The notes under the pieces: model-generated
Databases searched by the model: none
What the model saw: only the letters and a program-made list of their open reading frames with translations
Told to the model about the DNA's origin: nothing
Program-made: the position numbers and the translations under genes
Source of the DNA: Acidobacterium sp.
GTDB taxonomy: Bacteria; Acidobacteriota; Vicinamibacteria; Vicinamibacterales; UBA2999
NCBI GenBank assembly: GCA_002737365.1
Contig: NSIL01000004.1
Coordinates: forward strand, 62,001-126,000
DNA: 64,000 nucleotides
Direction of reading: 5' to 3'
In this document: positions 1 to 8,586 of the stretch, in pieces
Layout of the letters: every line of letters starts with the position of its first letter
How positions within the stretch are numbered: position 1 is the first letter of the stretch

Positions 1-93
1 GCCGACCCGATCGCGGTCACCGACCTGCCAGGTCACGTGTTCAAGCAGGGTCTTCTCGCCGAACGACTTGGTAACGTCTTGAAGCTGGATCAT
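1..93 (-). CDS. ABC-F family ATPase, N-terminal fragment
   Basis: Only the first 31 codons lie in the window. The peptide begins MIQLQDVTKSFG and continues with LLEHVTWQVGDRDRVG, the usual opening of an ABC ATPase with the aromatic A-loop region; the DRDRVG wording just before the expected Walker A is typical of ABC-F proteins (DRIGLVG), which are soluble ribosome-associated ATPases rather than transporters. The Walker A motif itself is outside the window, so ABC-F rather than a transporter ATPase is inference. The start is the ATG at 93-91. It is divergent from nothing nearby; the downstream-oriented regulator at 136-741 is upstream on the same strand. Confidence 0.6.
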   Translation of the reverse strand, partial: MIQLQDVTKSFGEKTLLEHVTWQVGDRDRVG

Positions 94-135
94 TGCGGAG
101 GCTTGCGCCCTGGGGCCCCAAGCCCCAAGCCGGTT

Positions 136-741
136 CTATTCGCCGAGGGCGCGAGCCGAGGCGGCCAACACCTGGGGCACGCGGAACGGCTTGGTCAGGT
201 AGCCCGCCACGCCGAGGTTGATCGCCTCGATGGCGCTCGACTCGGTGGAGAAGCCCGTGATGATGATCACCGGGATGTCCGACTTCAGCCGCTTGGCTTC
301 GCGGATTAGTGTGAGGCCGTCCATGCCAGGCATCTTCAGATCGGCAATCAGCAGGCCGTAGTGACCGAGCCGCAGGCGCTCGAGCGCGGCCCGGCCGTCA
401 GGCGCGGTGTCAACGTCGTACTCGGCGAGGGCCAGGGTCTTGGCCAGCAGTTCCCGGATACTCGACTCGTCGTCCACGACCAGCACGCGCGAACGGCCTT
501 CGCGGGCCTGCGGCTTGTCCGAGACTTCCGCCTGGGGCATCGGCCCACCGCCGTGAGGGCGCTGGGTGTCCAACCAGGCGTCGATGTCCCGTTTGCGGAA
601 TCGCCACTGCCGGCCCACCCGGACCGCAGGGATCTTTCCGGCCTTGATCAGCCGGTAGACCGTGCGAAGGTTCACCTGGAGGTATTCCAGGACCTCCTCG
701 GTCGTGAGAAAGATTTCATCGTCTGGAAAATTCACGCCCAC
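136..741 (-). CDS. Response regulator with N-terminal excisionase-type HTH and C-terminal receiver domain
   Basis: 201 residues. Residues about 10-57 form an excisionase/MerR-type winged HTH (LTTEEVLEYLQVNLRTVYRL, then GKIPAVRVGRQWRFRKRDIDAWL), a DNA-binding fold. After a Gly/Pro-rich linker, residues 84-200 are a CheY-like receiver: acidic pair D90-D91, phospho-acceptor D134 in LIADLKMPGMDG, T162 and K184 in LTKPF. The usual order in response regulators is receiver first, output second, so this layout is reversed. Start is GTG at 741; a second GTG at 735 is possible. No kinase is adjacent, so the partner is unknown. A 6-bp inverted pair (AAACCG at 754-759, CGGTTT at 779-784) lies just upstream and could be an operator, but this is weak. 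Confidence 0.85.
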   Translation of the reverse strand: MGVNFPDDEIFLTTEEVLEYLQVNLRTVYRLIKAGKIPAVRVGRQWRFRKRDIDAWLDTQRPHGGGPMPQAEVSDKPQAREGRSRVLVVDDESSIRELLAKTLALAEYDVDTAPDGRAALERLRLGHYGLLIADLKMPGMDGLTLIREAKRLKSDIPVIIITGFSTESSAIEAINLGVAGYLTKPFRVPQVLAASARALGE

Positions 742-794
742 TAAATGTCTCTGAAACCGGTATCTTACCCTAACACTTCGGTTTAGCCTGCCGA

Positions 795-825
795 CTTGTC
801 CACCGTAGCGTTAGCGAAGGTGGCA
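795..825. repeat. Dispersed palindromic repeat, family B
   Basis: The core reads CCACCGTAGC, a 4-nt centre, then GCGAAGGTGG, giving an imperfect hairpin with CCACC/GGTGG outer arms. Close copies occur at 40049-40080 inside aguA and at 42863-42894 inside rho. This copy is in the spacer upstream of the ECF sigma gene, and a second partial piece (GCCTTCGCTAGG) follows directly. The recurrence in one window supports a dispersed family; mechanism is unknown. Confidence 0.6.
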
Positions 826-904
826 GCCTTCGCTAGGTTACCGACTTTCGGGGCACCCCCGCCGTCTTAGGGGTATCGCAAGTGCCATTGGCCAAACGTT
901 CTTG

Positions 905-1495
905 ATGGTTGCAACTGACGAAGAACTCGTCGCCAGGTCCATGGCCGGCGACGCAGAAAGCTTCAACCAGCTGGTTTTACGCTGGGAACGGCCGATCTAT
1001 GCCTTGGCGTACCGCGTGATCGGCCGGGATGAGGATGCCCGGGACGTCGCGCAGGAAACCTTTCTGCGGGCCTTCCGCGCCTTGCCTGGGTTCAAGGGCC
1101 AGGCGAAATTTTCCTCGTGGCTCTACCGAATCGCCCTGAATCTGTGCCGGGACTGGATCCGCCGGAAAAAGCGGACGCCCGTCGTCCAGATGCCAGAGGA
1201 CATGGACGTCATCGAAATGGCCGCCGACCGGGGGCCGGTTGAGTCGATTGAAGACCTGGTCGCCCGAAACGAGATGAGCCGAATCGTGGCCGAGGGCATG
1301 AAGCTGCTGCCCGACGAGCAGCGCACGGCCATTGTTCTGAAGGAATATCACGGCCTGACCTTTCAGGAGATCGCCGACCTGCAGGGCTGCCCGCTGAGTA
1401 CGGTCAAGACGCGGCTGTACCAAGGATTAAGCGTGTTGCGCAAGCACCTGGAGAGCCAGGGCATGACGAGTTTTGCGAGTGGAAGAGCATCATGA
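905..1495 (+). CDS. RNA polymerase ECF-type sigma factor (RpoE-like)
   Basis: About 196 residues. Sigma-70 region 2 is clear (FNQLVLRWERPIYALAYRV, then EDARDVAQETFLRAFRAL and FSSWLYRIALNLCRDWIRRK), and region 4 carries the HTH (EYHGLTFQEIADLQGCPLST followed by VKTRLYQGLSVLRKHL). It would direct RNA polymerase to a special set of promoters when released from its anti-sigma factor. The ATG at 905 is preferred over the in-frame TTG at 902. The stop overlaps the next start as ATGA, so it is translationally coupled to the zinc-finger anti-sigma gene. Targets cannot be read from the sequence. Confidence 0.95.
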   Translation: MVATDEELVARSMAGDAESFNQLVLRWERPIYALAYRVIGRDEDARDVAQETFLRAFRALPGFKGQAKFSSWLYRIALNLCRDWIRRKKRTPVVQMPEDMDVIEMAADRGPVESIEDLVARNEMSRIVAEGMKLLPDEQRTAIVLKEYHGLTFQEIADLQGCPLSTVKTRLYQGLSVLRKHLESQGMTSFASGRAS

Positions 1496-2259
1496 GCCTC
1501 ATGTTCACCTGTGACGACAAGGCCACCCTGGTGGCGTACCTCTACGACGAGCTTGATGCGCAGGCCCGACTGCGCGTTGACGAACACCTGCGGCAGTGCG
1601 CGGCCTGCGCGGCCGACGTGGGCGCCCTCGCTGGTGTGCGGATCGAGCTGACGCAGTGGGCGGCTCCCAACGTCGAATTGGGTGTTACCGTCGTGCGCGC
1701 CGGCGCGCCACCGCCGTCCGCGACGGTGCTGCGACCCGTGCCATGGTGGAACACCGTGCCCGTGTGGGCCCAGGCCGTGGCCGCCATCCTCGTGCTGGCC
1801 GTCAGTGCGGCCATTGCCAACGTGCAGGTCAAGTCGGGTCCCGAGGGCTTCGTGGTCTCGACCGGCTGGATGACGTCGACGGCTGGTTCAGTAGCGCCGG
1901 CGGTGGTTCCCGCGCCGGCCGGCGACGCACAGTGGCGGCCCGCGTTGATCGCCCTCGAGCAAAAGTTGCGTGATGGAATTCGCGCCAACAAAGAGACCGG
2001 AACGGTGCGCGCGGCGTCGAGATCAGAAGTGGACAATGCGACGATGGCCAGGGTGCGGGTGTTGCTTGAGGCGAGCGAGACCAAGCAGAACCGTGAGCTG
2101 GCGTTCCGCATGACCCAACTGATGGGTGACATCAACGTCCAGCGCCGCGCCGACTTGCTGCGCGTCGAGCAGGCTATTGGCCACACCGGCGTCGAAGTGG
2201 CGAAGCAGCGCCAGCAACTGAACTACGTCATCCGGGCGTCCACGGTACCTCACGAGTGA
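1492..2259 (+). CDS. Anti-sigma factor, zinc-finger (zf-HC2) membrane protein
   Basis: 255 residues. The N-terminus holds the ZAS motif H32-x3-C36-x2-C39 (DEHLRQCAAC), which binds the partner sigma factor. A single transmembrane helix lies at about residues 91-110 (VWAQAVAAILVLAVSAAIAN), and the remaining ~145 residues would be extracytoplasmic and are rich in charged, helical sequence. It overlaps the sigma gene by four bases (ATGA), the normal arrangement for a cognate pair. Signal release probably involves the periplasmic part, but no protease gene is adjacent. The family assignment rests on motif, topology and context. Confidence 0.9.
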   Translation: MSLMFTCDDKATLVAYLYDELDAQARLRVDEHLRQCAACAADVGALAGVRIELTQWAAPNVELGVTVVRAGAPPPSATVLRPVPWWNTVPVWAQAVAAILVLAVSAAIANVQVKSGPEGFVVSTGWMTSTAGSVAPAVVPAPAGDAQWRPALIALEQKLRDGIRANKETGTVRAASRSEVDNATMARVRVLLEASETKQNRELAFRMTQLMGDINVQRRADLLRVEQAIGHTGVEVAKQRQQLNYVIRASTVPHE

Positions 2260-2278
2260 GGCACCGACGGTGCCTCAC
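2256..2278. repeat. Perfect 10-bp hairpin over the anti-sigma stop codon
   Basis: GTGAGGCACC, loop GAC, GGTGCCTCAC: a perfect inverted repeat whose first arm contains the TGA stop (2257-2259) of the anti-sigma gene. There is no T-tract, so it is not a standard terminator. It could tune expression of the third gene or protect the upstream message; this is inference. Confidence 0.7.
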
Positions 2279-2315
2279 GCTAGTGAGTGTCAGAGTCAAG
2301 AAATTGAGACCAGTC

Positions 2316-3200
2316 ATGAAGCAGCAGATGAGCACGTGGGTTGTCCTGTCGGCGTTGGTCGCGGCGATGCCCGTCGTGGCGCAGGAAGCGACCGCCACCA
2401 AGCCGGTCAACATGAACGACATGCGCCATCACATCTACGTGATGGAAGGCGCGCTGGCGCGGGCCGTCGATTACGGCGCCAAGGCCTTGAACCGCGAGAT
2501 CCTGGCCGTGATTCCAGGCCTCTTCATGCTCGCCGGTCAAGCGCAGGCGCGTGGTGTCTACCTGGATGGCTACGGCGTCTACTTTGACGTGCAGGTGCCG
2601 ATGATGCGCCAGAGCATGATGTGGAGCGTGCGCACGATGCTCGATCAGGACAACGTCGCCGCGCAAATGGCGATCAATGACATGCGCAAGATTGGCCAGA
2701 GCATCTCCGAGCCGGCCTCGCGGGCGGCCTTCGAGCGCTCGCTCAAGCAGCTCGAGGCCCAGTCGGAACCGGTCAACGGCTATGCGCGAACCGGCAACCC
2801 TGCCAATCCTGCGGTCGCGCCAGGGGTCCTTATTCCTGACAATGCCTCGGGCGGAGTCGGCGCCGCCGCCGCAGCCGGCGTGGCCGCGCCGCGGCTGGCC
2901 CCGGCGGTTGGCGACAAGGCGTGGGCGCAGGATCCCAATCGCGCCTACACCGAGGCGGTCACCCGCGCGCTGGTGGATGCCATCATCGACTACAGCACGC
3001 CAATGGCCCTCGGCCCCGACCAGTGGTTGACCGTCGCCGCGCGCGACAACGAGGGCCGCGACACGCTCGCGCCGCAGGACCCGATTGAAGAAGTGGTGAC
3101 GATGATCTACCGCATCAAGGGCGCCGACCTGATTGCCTACCGGGCCGGCAAGATCGATCGCGACGAGGCCCGCAAGCGGGTCCAGGTCAGCCAGTTTTAG
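2316..3200 (+). CDS. Exported protein of unknown function in the sigma/anti-sigma operon
   Basis: 294 residues from the ATG at 2316, chosen because it gives a clean signal peptide (MSTWVVLSALVAAMPVVAQ, cleavage after VAQ); an in-frame ATG at 2256 would add 20 residues before the signal and overlaps the hairpin. The mature part starts with a Met- and His-rich helical stretch (NMNDMRHHIYVMEGALARAV), has a central Tyr/Gly patch (YLDGYGVYFDVQVP), a low-complexity Gly/Ala linker near residues 185-205 and a second helical part. I recognise no family. Its position directly behind a membrane-linked sigma pair suggests a cell-envelope role or a target of the same sigma factor. Confidence 0.8.
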   Translation: MKQQMSTWVVLSALVAAMPVVAQEATATKPVNMNDMRHHIYVMEGALARAVDYGAKALNREILAVIPGLFMLAGQAQARGVYLDGYGVYFDVQVPMMRQSMMWSVRTMLDQDNVAAQMAINDMRKIGQSISEPASRAAFERSLKQLEAQSEPVNGYARTGNPANPAVAPGVLIPDNASGGVGAAAAAGVAAPRLAPAVGDKAWAQDPNRAYTEAVTRALVDAIIDYSTPMALGPDQWLTVAARDNEGRDTLAPQDPIEEVVTMIYRIKGADLIAYRAGKIDRDEARKRVQVSQF

Positions 3201-3240
3201 GGCGGCGCCACGACGGAACCTTCTTCGGGGGCCGGTGTCT

Positions 3241-3246
3241 TAGAAT
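3241..3246 (+). promoter_or_regulatory. -10-like TAGAAT, leaderless start
   Basis: TAGAAT ends six bases before the ATG at 3253, which would put the transcript start at or next to the A of the start codon. No Shine-Dalgarno is present and no good -35 is seen. Part of the window-wide pattern of TANNNT followed by 6-8 nt and a start codon. Confidence 0.55.
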
Positions 3247-3252
3247 AGCGAG

Positions 3253-3756
3253 ATGGCATCTTTGCTGACGCGCGCGCCGGGGCTGGTTCTCGTCGCCGTA
3301 CTGGCGCTGTTCTCCTCCAACTGCGGAGCCTCAGTCGCGGCCGTCGCGGCCCTTGAGCCGATCGATGTCGTCACCGGCTGGTTCGACGATGGCCTCGTTG
3401 TGGGGCAGAAGAACAAGCTGGTGCCGAGCGTCACGCTCAAGCTGCGTAACAAGTCTGGCGAGCCATTGAAGTCGATTCAGATCAACGCCATCTTCCGCCG
3501 TGTCGGCGAGCAGGAGATGTGGGGCGAGTACTTCGGATGGGCCATTCCCCGCAACCCGGGCCTGGCGGCCGGCGCCGAGACCCAGCCGATGGTGATGCGC
3601 TCGGCTCTGGGCTATACCGGCACCGAGGCGCGGATGCAAATGCTGCAGAACAAGGAATTCGTCGACGCCAAGGTCGAGATCTTCCTGAAGCAGGGCTCCA
3701 AAGTCTGGGCCAAGCTCGCCGAGTATCCGATTCAGCGCCAACTCCTTACGAAGTAG
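3253..3756 (+). CDS. Exported protein of unknown function, beta-sandwich-like
   Basis: 167 residues. A hydrophobic N-terminal signal (LVLVAVLALFSSNCGAS) could be a signal peptide or, with SSNC, a weak lipobox. The rest alternates short strands (PSVTLKLRNKSGEPLKSIQI, then NAIFRRVGEQEMWGEYFGWA) like proteins that compare modified backbone strands in an immunoglobulin-like fold; the LKLRNKSGEPLKSIQINAIF segment resembles FxLYD-type exported domains. No function is assigned. It stands alone with its own -10-like hexamer, and the APC permease follows 20 nt later behind another one. Confidence 0.75.
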   Translation: MASLLTRAPGLVLVAVLALFSSNCGASVAAVAALEPIDVVTGWFDDGLVVGQKNKLVPSVTLKLRNKSGEPLKSIQINAIFRRVGEQEMWGEYFGWAIPRNPGLAAGAETQPMVMRSALGYTGTEARMQMLQNKEFVDAKVEIFLKQGSKVWAKLAEYPIQRQLLTK

Positions 3757-3762
3757 TAGGGC

Positions 3763-3768
3763 TATAAT
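3763..3768 (+). promoter_or_regulatory. -10 TATAAT, leaderless start
   Basis: A perfect TATAAT eight bases before the ATG at 3777. Transcription would begin at or within a base or two of the start codon. No Shine-Dalgarno lies in the gap. Confidence 0.6.
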
Positions 3769-3776
3769 CGCCCGCG

Positions 3777-5168
3777 ATGGCGAGTTCCTCGGCCCCTGCC
3801 CACACTCTCGATCGCCGCCTCGGTCCGTTCGATGCGGCGGCGATCATCGTCTCCAACGTCATCGGCGGCGGCATTCTGTTTACGCCGCCACTGATCGCGG
3901 CCGGGGTCCCGAATCCCTGGTTGTTCCTGGGCATCTGGCTCGCGGGCGGTGTGCTCGCGTTCTGCGGCGCCTCGGCCTATGCCGAGCTCGCGGCGCTGCG
4001 CCCCAAGGCGGGCGGCGAGTATGTCTACTTGCGCGCGGCGTATGGCCAGCTCGCGGGCTTTCTGACCGGGTGGGTATCATTTGTCGCCGGGTTCGCCGGT
4101 GCGATCGCGGCGACCTCGGTGGTGCTGGTGTTTTACCTGGATCGTTTCTTCCCCGGAGCGGCCGACCACACGCCCTTCTTCGTGATCCCGCTCCCGTATT
4201 TCCCGCTGACCGTGTCGCGCCGCACCCTGGTGGCGATTTCGGCAGTGATCGCCTTGTCGTACGTGCACTACCGCGGCGTGGGTCCCGGCCGGTTGTTGAT
4301 GAACTTCCTGGCGGTACTGAAAGTCGCGGCCCTGCTGATCTTCATTGCCGCCGGGTTCTCGATGGGGGCCGGGTCATCGGTCAACATGCAGGTGGTCGCC
4401 GGGCCGGTCGCCGCCTCGTCGTGGCTGCTCGCCTTGCTGGCCGTGATGTTCACCTATTCCGGCTGGAACGCCGCATCGTACATGGCTGAGGAGATCCGCG
4501 ACCCTGGCCGCAACGTGCCCAAGGCGCTGGCGCTTGGCACCGGCGCAGTGATCGTGATCTACCTCTTGTTGAACGCCTTGTATCTCTACGTGATGCCGGT
4601 TGGGGACCTCGCCAAAGTGCAGGGCAGCGTGCTTGATGTCGTGGCCGACAAGATGCTCGGGTCGGCGGCGGGCAACATCATGGGTGTGGTGTCGATCGTG
4701 AGCCTGTTGGCCAGCGTGAGCGCCAACATCTTTGCCGGCCCGCGCGTCTACTACGCGATGGCGCGCGATGGCGTGTTCCTGCCCGCGGCCGCGCGCATCC
4801 ATCCAACCTACCGCACCCCAGCCGCGGCCATTGTGGCGCAGGCCATCTGGGCCAGCATCCTGATCATGTCAGGCTCGGCTGACACCCTGACGACCTACAC
4901 CGGGTTTGCGGTCACGCTGTTTGCCACCATCGCCGTCGCCGCCGTGTTTGTGCTGCGCTCGCGGGAACCCAACGCCGAGCGCCCGTTCAAGGCGTGGGGC
5001 TATCCGTACACGCCGGCGCTGTTTGTGATCGTCGGCACGGCGACCGTGATCAACGGCTTCTATTCCGCGCCGATGACCACCCTCGCGGGCGTGGCGGTAA
5101 TGGTGGCGGGCATCCCGCTGTACTTCTACTTCGTGGCGGCAAGCCAGCAACCCATCGCGACCAGCTAG
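3777..5168 (+). CDS. APC-family amino acid permease
   Basis: 463 residues with about 12 hydrophobic segments. The first helix has the APC signature GGGILFTPP preceded by IIVSNVIGGGI, the unwound Gly-rich substrate site of LeuT-fold transporters; AELAALRPKAGGEYVYLRAA is the typical second-helix/loop motif and YSGWNAASYMAEEIRDPGRN the helix 6 region. It moves amino acids or similar compounds across the inner membrane, by proton symport or exchange; the substrate cannot be told. A second, less similar APC permease is at 33472-34815 on the other strand. Monocistronic, with its own -10. Confidence 0.9.
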   Translation: MASSSAPAHTLDRRLGPFDAAAIIVSNVIGGGILFTPPLIAAGVPNPWLFLGIWLAGGVLAFCGASAYAELAALRPKAGGEYVYLRAAYGQLAGFLTGWVSFVAGFAGAIAATSVVLVFYLDRFFPGAADHTPFFVIPLPYFPLTVSRRTLVAISAVIALSYVHYRGVGPGRLLMNFLAVLKVAALLIFIAAGFSMGAGSSVNMQVVAGPVAASSWLLALLAVMFTYSGWNAASYMAEEIRDPGRNVPKALALGTGAVIVIYLLLNALYLYVMPVGDLAKVQGSVLDVVADKMLGSAAGNIMGVVSIVSLLASVSANIFAGPRVYYAMARDGVFLPAAARIHPTYRTPAAAIVAQAIWASILIMSGSADTLTTYTGFAVTLFATIAVAAVFVLRSREPNAERPFKAWGYPYTPALFVIVGTATVINGFYSAPMTTLAGVAVMVAGIPLYFYFVAASQQPIATS

Positions 5169-5228
5169 GTGCCGAGGCGGCCGACGGTCGCGCCGATTGC
5201 GCGGGCCGCCGTGTGAGACACTACAGGG

Positions 5229-5765
5229 ATGGAGTCGACGTTCCACGCCACCACCATCCTCGCGGTGCGCCGCGACGATCGGGCCGTGCTGGCCGGGGAC
5301 GGGCAAGTCACGCTCGGTAACACCGTCGTGAAGCAGAACGCCCGCAAGATCCGCCGCCTTTACAACGACAGCATCCTCGCCGGATTCGCTGGGTCGGCGG
5401 CCGATTCGTTCGCGCTGTTTGCGCGATTCGAAGCGAAGCTGGAGCAATATCGCGGCAACCTCGAGCGCTCGGCGGTGGAGTTGGCGAAAGACTGGCGCAC
5501 GGATCGCGCGCTGCGCCGCCTTGAAGCCATGCTGATCGTGCTCGACCGCAAGTCGATGTTCCTGCTGTCAGGCACCGGCGACTTGATTGAGCCAGACGAT
5601 GGCGTGATTGGGATTGGCTCGGGCGGAGCGTTCGCGCAATCGGCGGCCAAGGCGCTGGTGCGCAACACCACCTTGTCGCCGCGTGAGATTGCCGAGCGAG
5701 CGATGGCCATCGCCGCTGAAATCTGCATCTATACCAACAGCAATTTCACGATCGAAGAAATCTAG
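5229..5765 (+). CDS. hslV: ATP-dependent protease proteolytic subunit HslV (ClpQ-like)
   Basis: 178 residues, the family length. HslV forms a double hexamer of threonine-type protease subunits capped by HslU. Conserved stretches include [58 protein letters not shown] and the C-terminal [17 protein letters not shown]. The catalytic threonine is usually residue 2 (MTTI); here the start reads [15 protein letters not shown], so TTI is preceded by a seven-residue leader, as in Bacillus ClpQ/CodW. Whether the leader is removed or the enzyme works differently cannot be told. One base separates its stop from hslU. Confidence 0.96.
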   Translation: MESTFHATTILAVRRDDRAVLAGDGQVTLGNTVVKQNARKIRRLYNDSILAGFAGSAADSFALFARFEAKLEQYRGNLERSAVELAKDWRTDRALRRLEAMLIVLDRKSMFLLSGTGDLIEPDDGVIGIGSGGAFAQSAAKALVRNTTLSPREIAERAMAIAAEICIYTNSNFTIEEI

Positions 5766-5766
5766 G

Positions 5767-7143
5767 ATGTCCATTTCCTTGCCCGAGCGCCCGTCCACGT
5801 TCATCGACTCACTCACGCCGCGCCAGATCGTCGCCGAACTCGACAAGTACGTGATCGGCCAGGCGAAGGCCAAGCGAGCGGTGGCCATCGCCCTGCGCAA
5901 TCGCCTGCGGCGGCAACAGCTGCCCGCTGAATTGGCCGAAGATGTCGCCCCCAAGAACATCCTGATGATCGGCCCGACCGGCGTCGGCAAGACCGAGATC
6001 GCGCGGCGCCTCGCGCGCCTGGCGCAATCGCCGTTCATCAAGGTCGAGGCGTCGAAATTCACCGAGGTCGGCTATGTTGGCCGCGACGTCGAGTCGATGG
6101 TCCGCGACCTGGTCGAGCTGGCCGTCAACATGGTTCGCGACGAGCGCATCGAGGAAGTGCGGGTCAAGGCGGAGCTCAATACCGAAGAGCGCCTGCTCGA
6201 CCTGCTGTTGCCGCCGCGTCCGGCCGCCCCCGATGAAGACCCCGGCCGCATTCGCGACGAGATGCACGGCACCCGCCAGCGCATGCGGGAGCAACTGCGC
6301 GAGGGCAAGCTCGACGAGCGCTCGGTCGAAATCGAGGTGCAGGAGAAGTCGTTCCCGTCGATCGAGTTGATCTCCGGACCGTCGATGGAAGACGTCGGCG
6401 TCAACTTACGCGAGATGATGCCCGGGCTGTTCCAGGGGCGCTCGAAGCGCCGCCGCGTGACGGTGGCTGAAGCACGCGAACGGCTGTCCACCGAGGAAGA
6501 GCAGAAGCTGATCGATATGGAGGCGGTCTCGGCCGCCGCGGTCGAACGGGTCGAACAGACGGGCATCATCTTTGTCGACGAGATCGACAAGATCGCCGGC
6601 CGCGAGGGCAGCCACGGGCCCGAAGTGAGCCGCGAAGGTGTCCAGCGCGACATCCTGCCGATTGTCGAGGGCACCACGGTCAACACCAAGCACGGCTTGG
6701 TACGCACCGATCACATCCTGTTCATCGCCGCCGGCGCGTTCCATGTCTCGAAGCCGTCGGACCTGATTCCCGAGCTGCAGGGGCGCTTCCCGATTCGCGT
6801 CGAGCTCGACGCGCTCGGTCAGGCCGAGTTTGTCCGCATTCTCACCGAGCCCAAGAGCGCGCTGATCAAGCAGTACATCGCGCTGATGGCGACCGAGGGC
6901 GTTGACCTCACGTTTACCGAAGATGGCGTGGCGACCATTGCCGAGTACGCGACGCTCGTCAACGAACGCACCGAGAACATCGGCGCCCGGCGCCTGCACA
7001 CCGTGATGGAGCGGCTGCTCGACGAAGTGTCGTTCGACGCGCCGACTCTCGAGGACAAGTCGGTGACCATCGATGCGGCTTACGTGACACGCATGCTGGC
7101 CGATATCGTCAAGAACGAAGACCTGTCTCGCTACATCCTGTGA
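5767..7143 (+). CDS. hslU: ATP-dependent protease ATPase subunit HslU
   Basis: 458 residues from the ATG at 5767, one base after the hslV stop. AAA+ unfoldase that feeds substrates to HslV. Visible features: N-terminal [20 protein letters not shown], Walker [10 protein letters not shown] at residues 69-77, the [20 protein letters not shown] pore-region block, the variable I-domain at about 110-240, Walker [13 protein letters not shown], sensor region [14 protein letters not shown], and the C-terminal DLSRYIL tail that docks into HslV. Longer in-frame reading upstream overlaps hslV and is not needed. Forms an operon with hslV; the following lipoprotein gene overlaps it. Confidence 0.97.
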   Translation: MSISLPERPSTFIDSLTPRQIVAELDKYVIGQAKAKRAVAIALRNRLRRQQLPAELAEDVAPKNILMIGPTGVGKTEIARRLARLAQSPFIKVEASKFTEVGYVGRDVESMVRDLVELAVNMVRDERIEEVRVKAELNTEERLLDLLLPPRPAAPDEDPGRIRDEMHGTRQRMREQLREGKLDERSVEIEVQEKSFPSIELISGPSMEDVGVNLREMMPGLFQGRSKRRRVTVAEARERLSTEEEQKLIDMEAVSAAAVERVEQTGIIFVDEIDKIAGREGSHGPEVSREGVQRDILPIVEGTTVNTKHGLVRTDHILFIAAGAFHVSKPSDLIPELQGRFPIRVELDALGQAEFVRILTEPKSALIKQYIALMATEGVDLTFTEDGVATIAEYATLVNERTENIGARRLHTVMERLLDEVSFDAPTLEDKSVTIDAAYVTRMLADIVKNEDLSRYIL

Positions 7144-8519
7144 ATCGCCCGACGATTAGAACGGCCATCGGCCTGGTGTGTCTGCTTGCCACCGCGTGCG
7201 GCAAGAAGGGGCCGCCGCTCGCCCCGTTCGCGCGCGTGCCGGCGACGGTGGACAATGTCACCGCCCAGCGCAGTGGCGATGACGTGTTCGTGACGTTCAA
7301 GGTGCCGACCGCAAACGTGGACGGCCAGCAGCCGGCCGACATTGGGTCGCTTGAAATCTATGCCATCACGGCCATCAGCCCGCCGGAGACGGACGAACAG
7401 CGCGAGCTGGCGACCCTGGTGGCGACGTTGCCGGTGCGGCCGATCCTCCCTCCCTTCGCAACTCCCTCTTCGCCTGAGGTTGCTACCGGGGGTAAACCCC
7501 TTGAGCTACCACTCTTGCCTCCGGGGATTGATCGCGCGGTTCCCGCGGTCGTCAAGGAAGCGCTCACCGCCGAAATGCGAGTGGCCGTGCCCCTGCCTCC
7601 CAAACCCGGCACCGTGGCGCCGGTCGTGTCGGAGGCTCAAGACCCCCTGGTGGGTCCGCTGATCGCGCCAGAGCCGACCCAGTTGCCGCGCCGCTATTAT
7701 TTCGTCGTCGGCGTCAGTCCGCGTGGCCGCAAGGCGCCGGCGTCCGCCGCGATCGCCGTGCCGCTCGAGGCCGCCAGTTCAGCACCGGGCGCACCACAGA
7801 TCGTGGTCGCAGAAACCGGGCTCACACTCAGTTGGACACCGCCAGCCGACGCGCGCTCGGCGGTGTTTGCCGAGCTACCGCCACCGCCACCGCCGGTGGT
7901 CGTGCCGCCAGGCAATGCCTCGCCCGCGACCCTGAAGCCGCCGCCGATCCCGTTGGCGCCGCTCGTCGCGAAGTCGCTGGGCTTCCAGTCTGAAGCGACG
8001 ACCTACAACCTGTTCGAGGTGCCGGCGATGCCGCCCGCCGAGGATCCCTTCGCGATCGTGCTGCCCACCCCGCTGACGGCCCTTCCCCTGGCGGTGACCG
8101 GGCATGTCATCACCGGCGCAGCGTTCGGCGTGGAACGGTGCTTCGTGGTGCGGCCGGTGGACAAGCTCGCCGGTGCCACGGTCATGGGACCCGCGTCGCC
8201 GAAGACTTGCGTGACGCCGGCGGACACGTTCCCGCCTGCTGCGCCGCGTTCGCTGGCCGCCATCGCTGGCAGCGGCGTGATCAGCTTGATCTGGGAACCG
8301 AACATCGAGACCGACCTCGCCGGATACCTGGTCTTGCGTGGCGAAGCGCCCGGTGACACACTTCGAGCGGTCACCCCGGAGCCGGTGGTGGCGACGACCT
8401 ATCGCGACACCACGGCGCGCGCGGGCACGCGCTACGTCTACGTCGTGGTGGCGGTTGACCGCGCCACTCCGCAGAATGTCAGCCCGCAGTCGAATCGGGT
8501 GGAAGAGACGGCGCGTTGA
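7140..8519 (+). CDS. Lipoprotein with C-terminal fibronectin type III domain
   Basis: 459 residues, GTG start overlapping the hslU stop (GTGA). The N-terminus has a lipobox ([10 protein letters not shown], cysteine about residue 21) followed by GKKGPPLAP, so it is likely lipid-anchored. Two fibronectin III-like regions can be seen: residues about 35-90 ([20 protein letters not shown]) and 370-455 ([20 protein letters not shown], then [16 protein letters not shown] and [12 protein letters not shown]). The middle is very Pro-rich and low in complexity. Probably an envelope-anchored adhesive or scaffold protein; no enzyme motif. Acidobacterial genomes often carry such proteins, but its link to hslVU is only positional. 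Confidence 0.8.
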   Translation: MNRPTIRTAIGLVCLLATACGKKGPPLAPFARVPATVDNVTAQRSGDDVFVTFKVPTANVDGQQPADIGSLEIYAITAISPPETDEQRELATLVATLPVRPILPPFATPSSPEVATGGKPLELPLLPPGIDRAVPAVVKEALTAEMRVAVPLPPKPGTVAPVVSEAQDPLVGPLIAPEPTQLPRRYYFVVGVSPRGRKAPASAAIAVPLEAASSAPGAPQIVVAETGLTLSWTPPADARSAVFAELPPPPPPVVVPPGNASPATLKPPPIPLAPLVAKSLGFQSEATTYNLFEVPAMPPAEDPFAIVLPTPLTALPLAVTGHVITGAAFGVERCFVVRPVDKLAGATVMGPASPKTCVTPADTFPPAAPRSLAAIAGSGVISLIWEPNIETDLAGYLVLRGEAPGDTLRAVTPEPVVATTYRDTTARAGTRYVYVVVAVDRATPQNVSPQSNRVEETAR

Positions 8520-8533
8520 GGATGAGGACTTGC

Positions 8534-8563
8534 GACTTGAGGTTTGAAACCAAGCCCCAAGTC
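8534..8563. repeat. Imperfect hairpin built from CCCAAGY-type heptamers
   Basis: Arm GACTTGAGGTTTG at 8534-8546, loop AAAC, arm CAAGCCCCAAGTC at 8551-8563: 13 positions with one mismatch and one G-T pair. Both arms are runs of a 7-bp unit (GACTTGx / CAAGYCC) that also appears at about 107-131, 39530-39550 and 45940-45970. It lies between the lipoprotein and FAH genes. Confidence 0.55.
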
Positions 8564-8586
8564 CCAAGCCCAAGGACGTGAGGATC

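Noticed and set aside
754-784. Operator for the HTH-receiver regulator (AAACCG / CGGTTT)
   Set aside because: The arms are only six bases and 19 apart; too weak to be listed as a site.
7440-7540. Inserted repeat within the Pro-rich part of the fibronectin lipoprotein
   Set aside because: The segment has a slightly different composition and small inverted pieces, but no second copy in the window to show a repeat.
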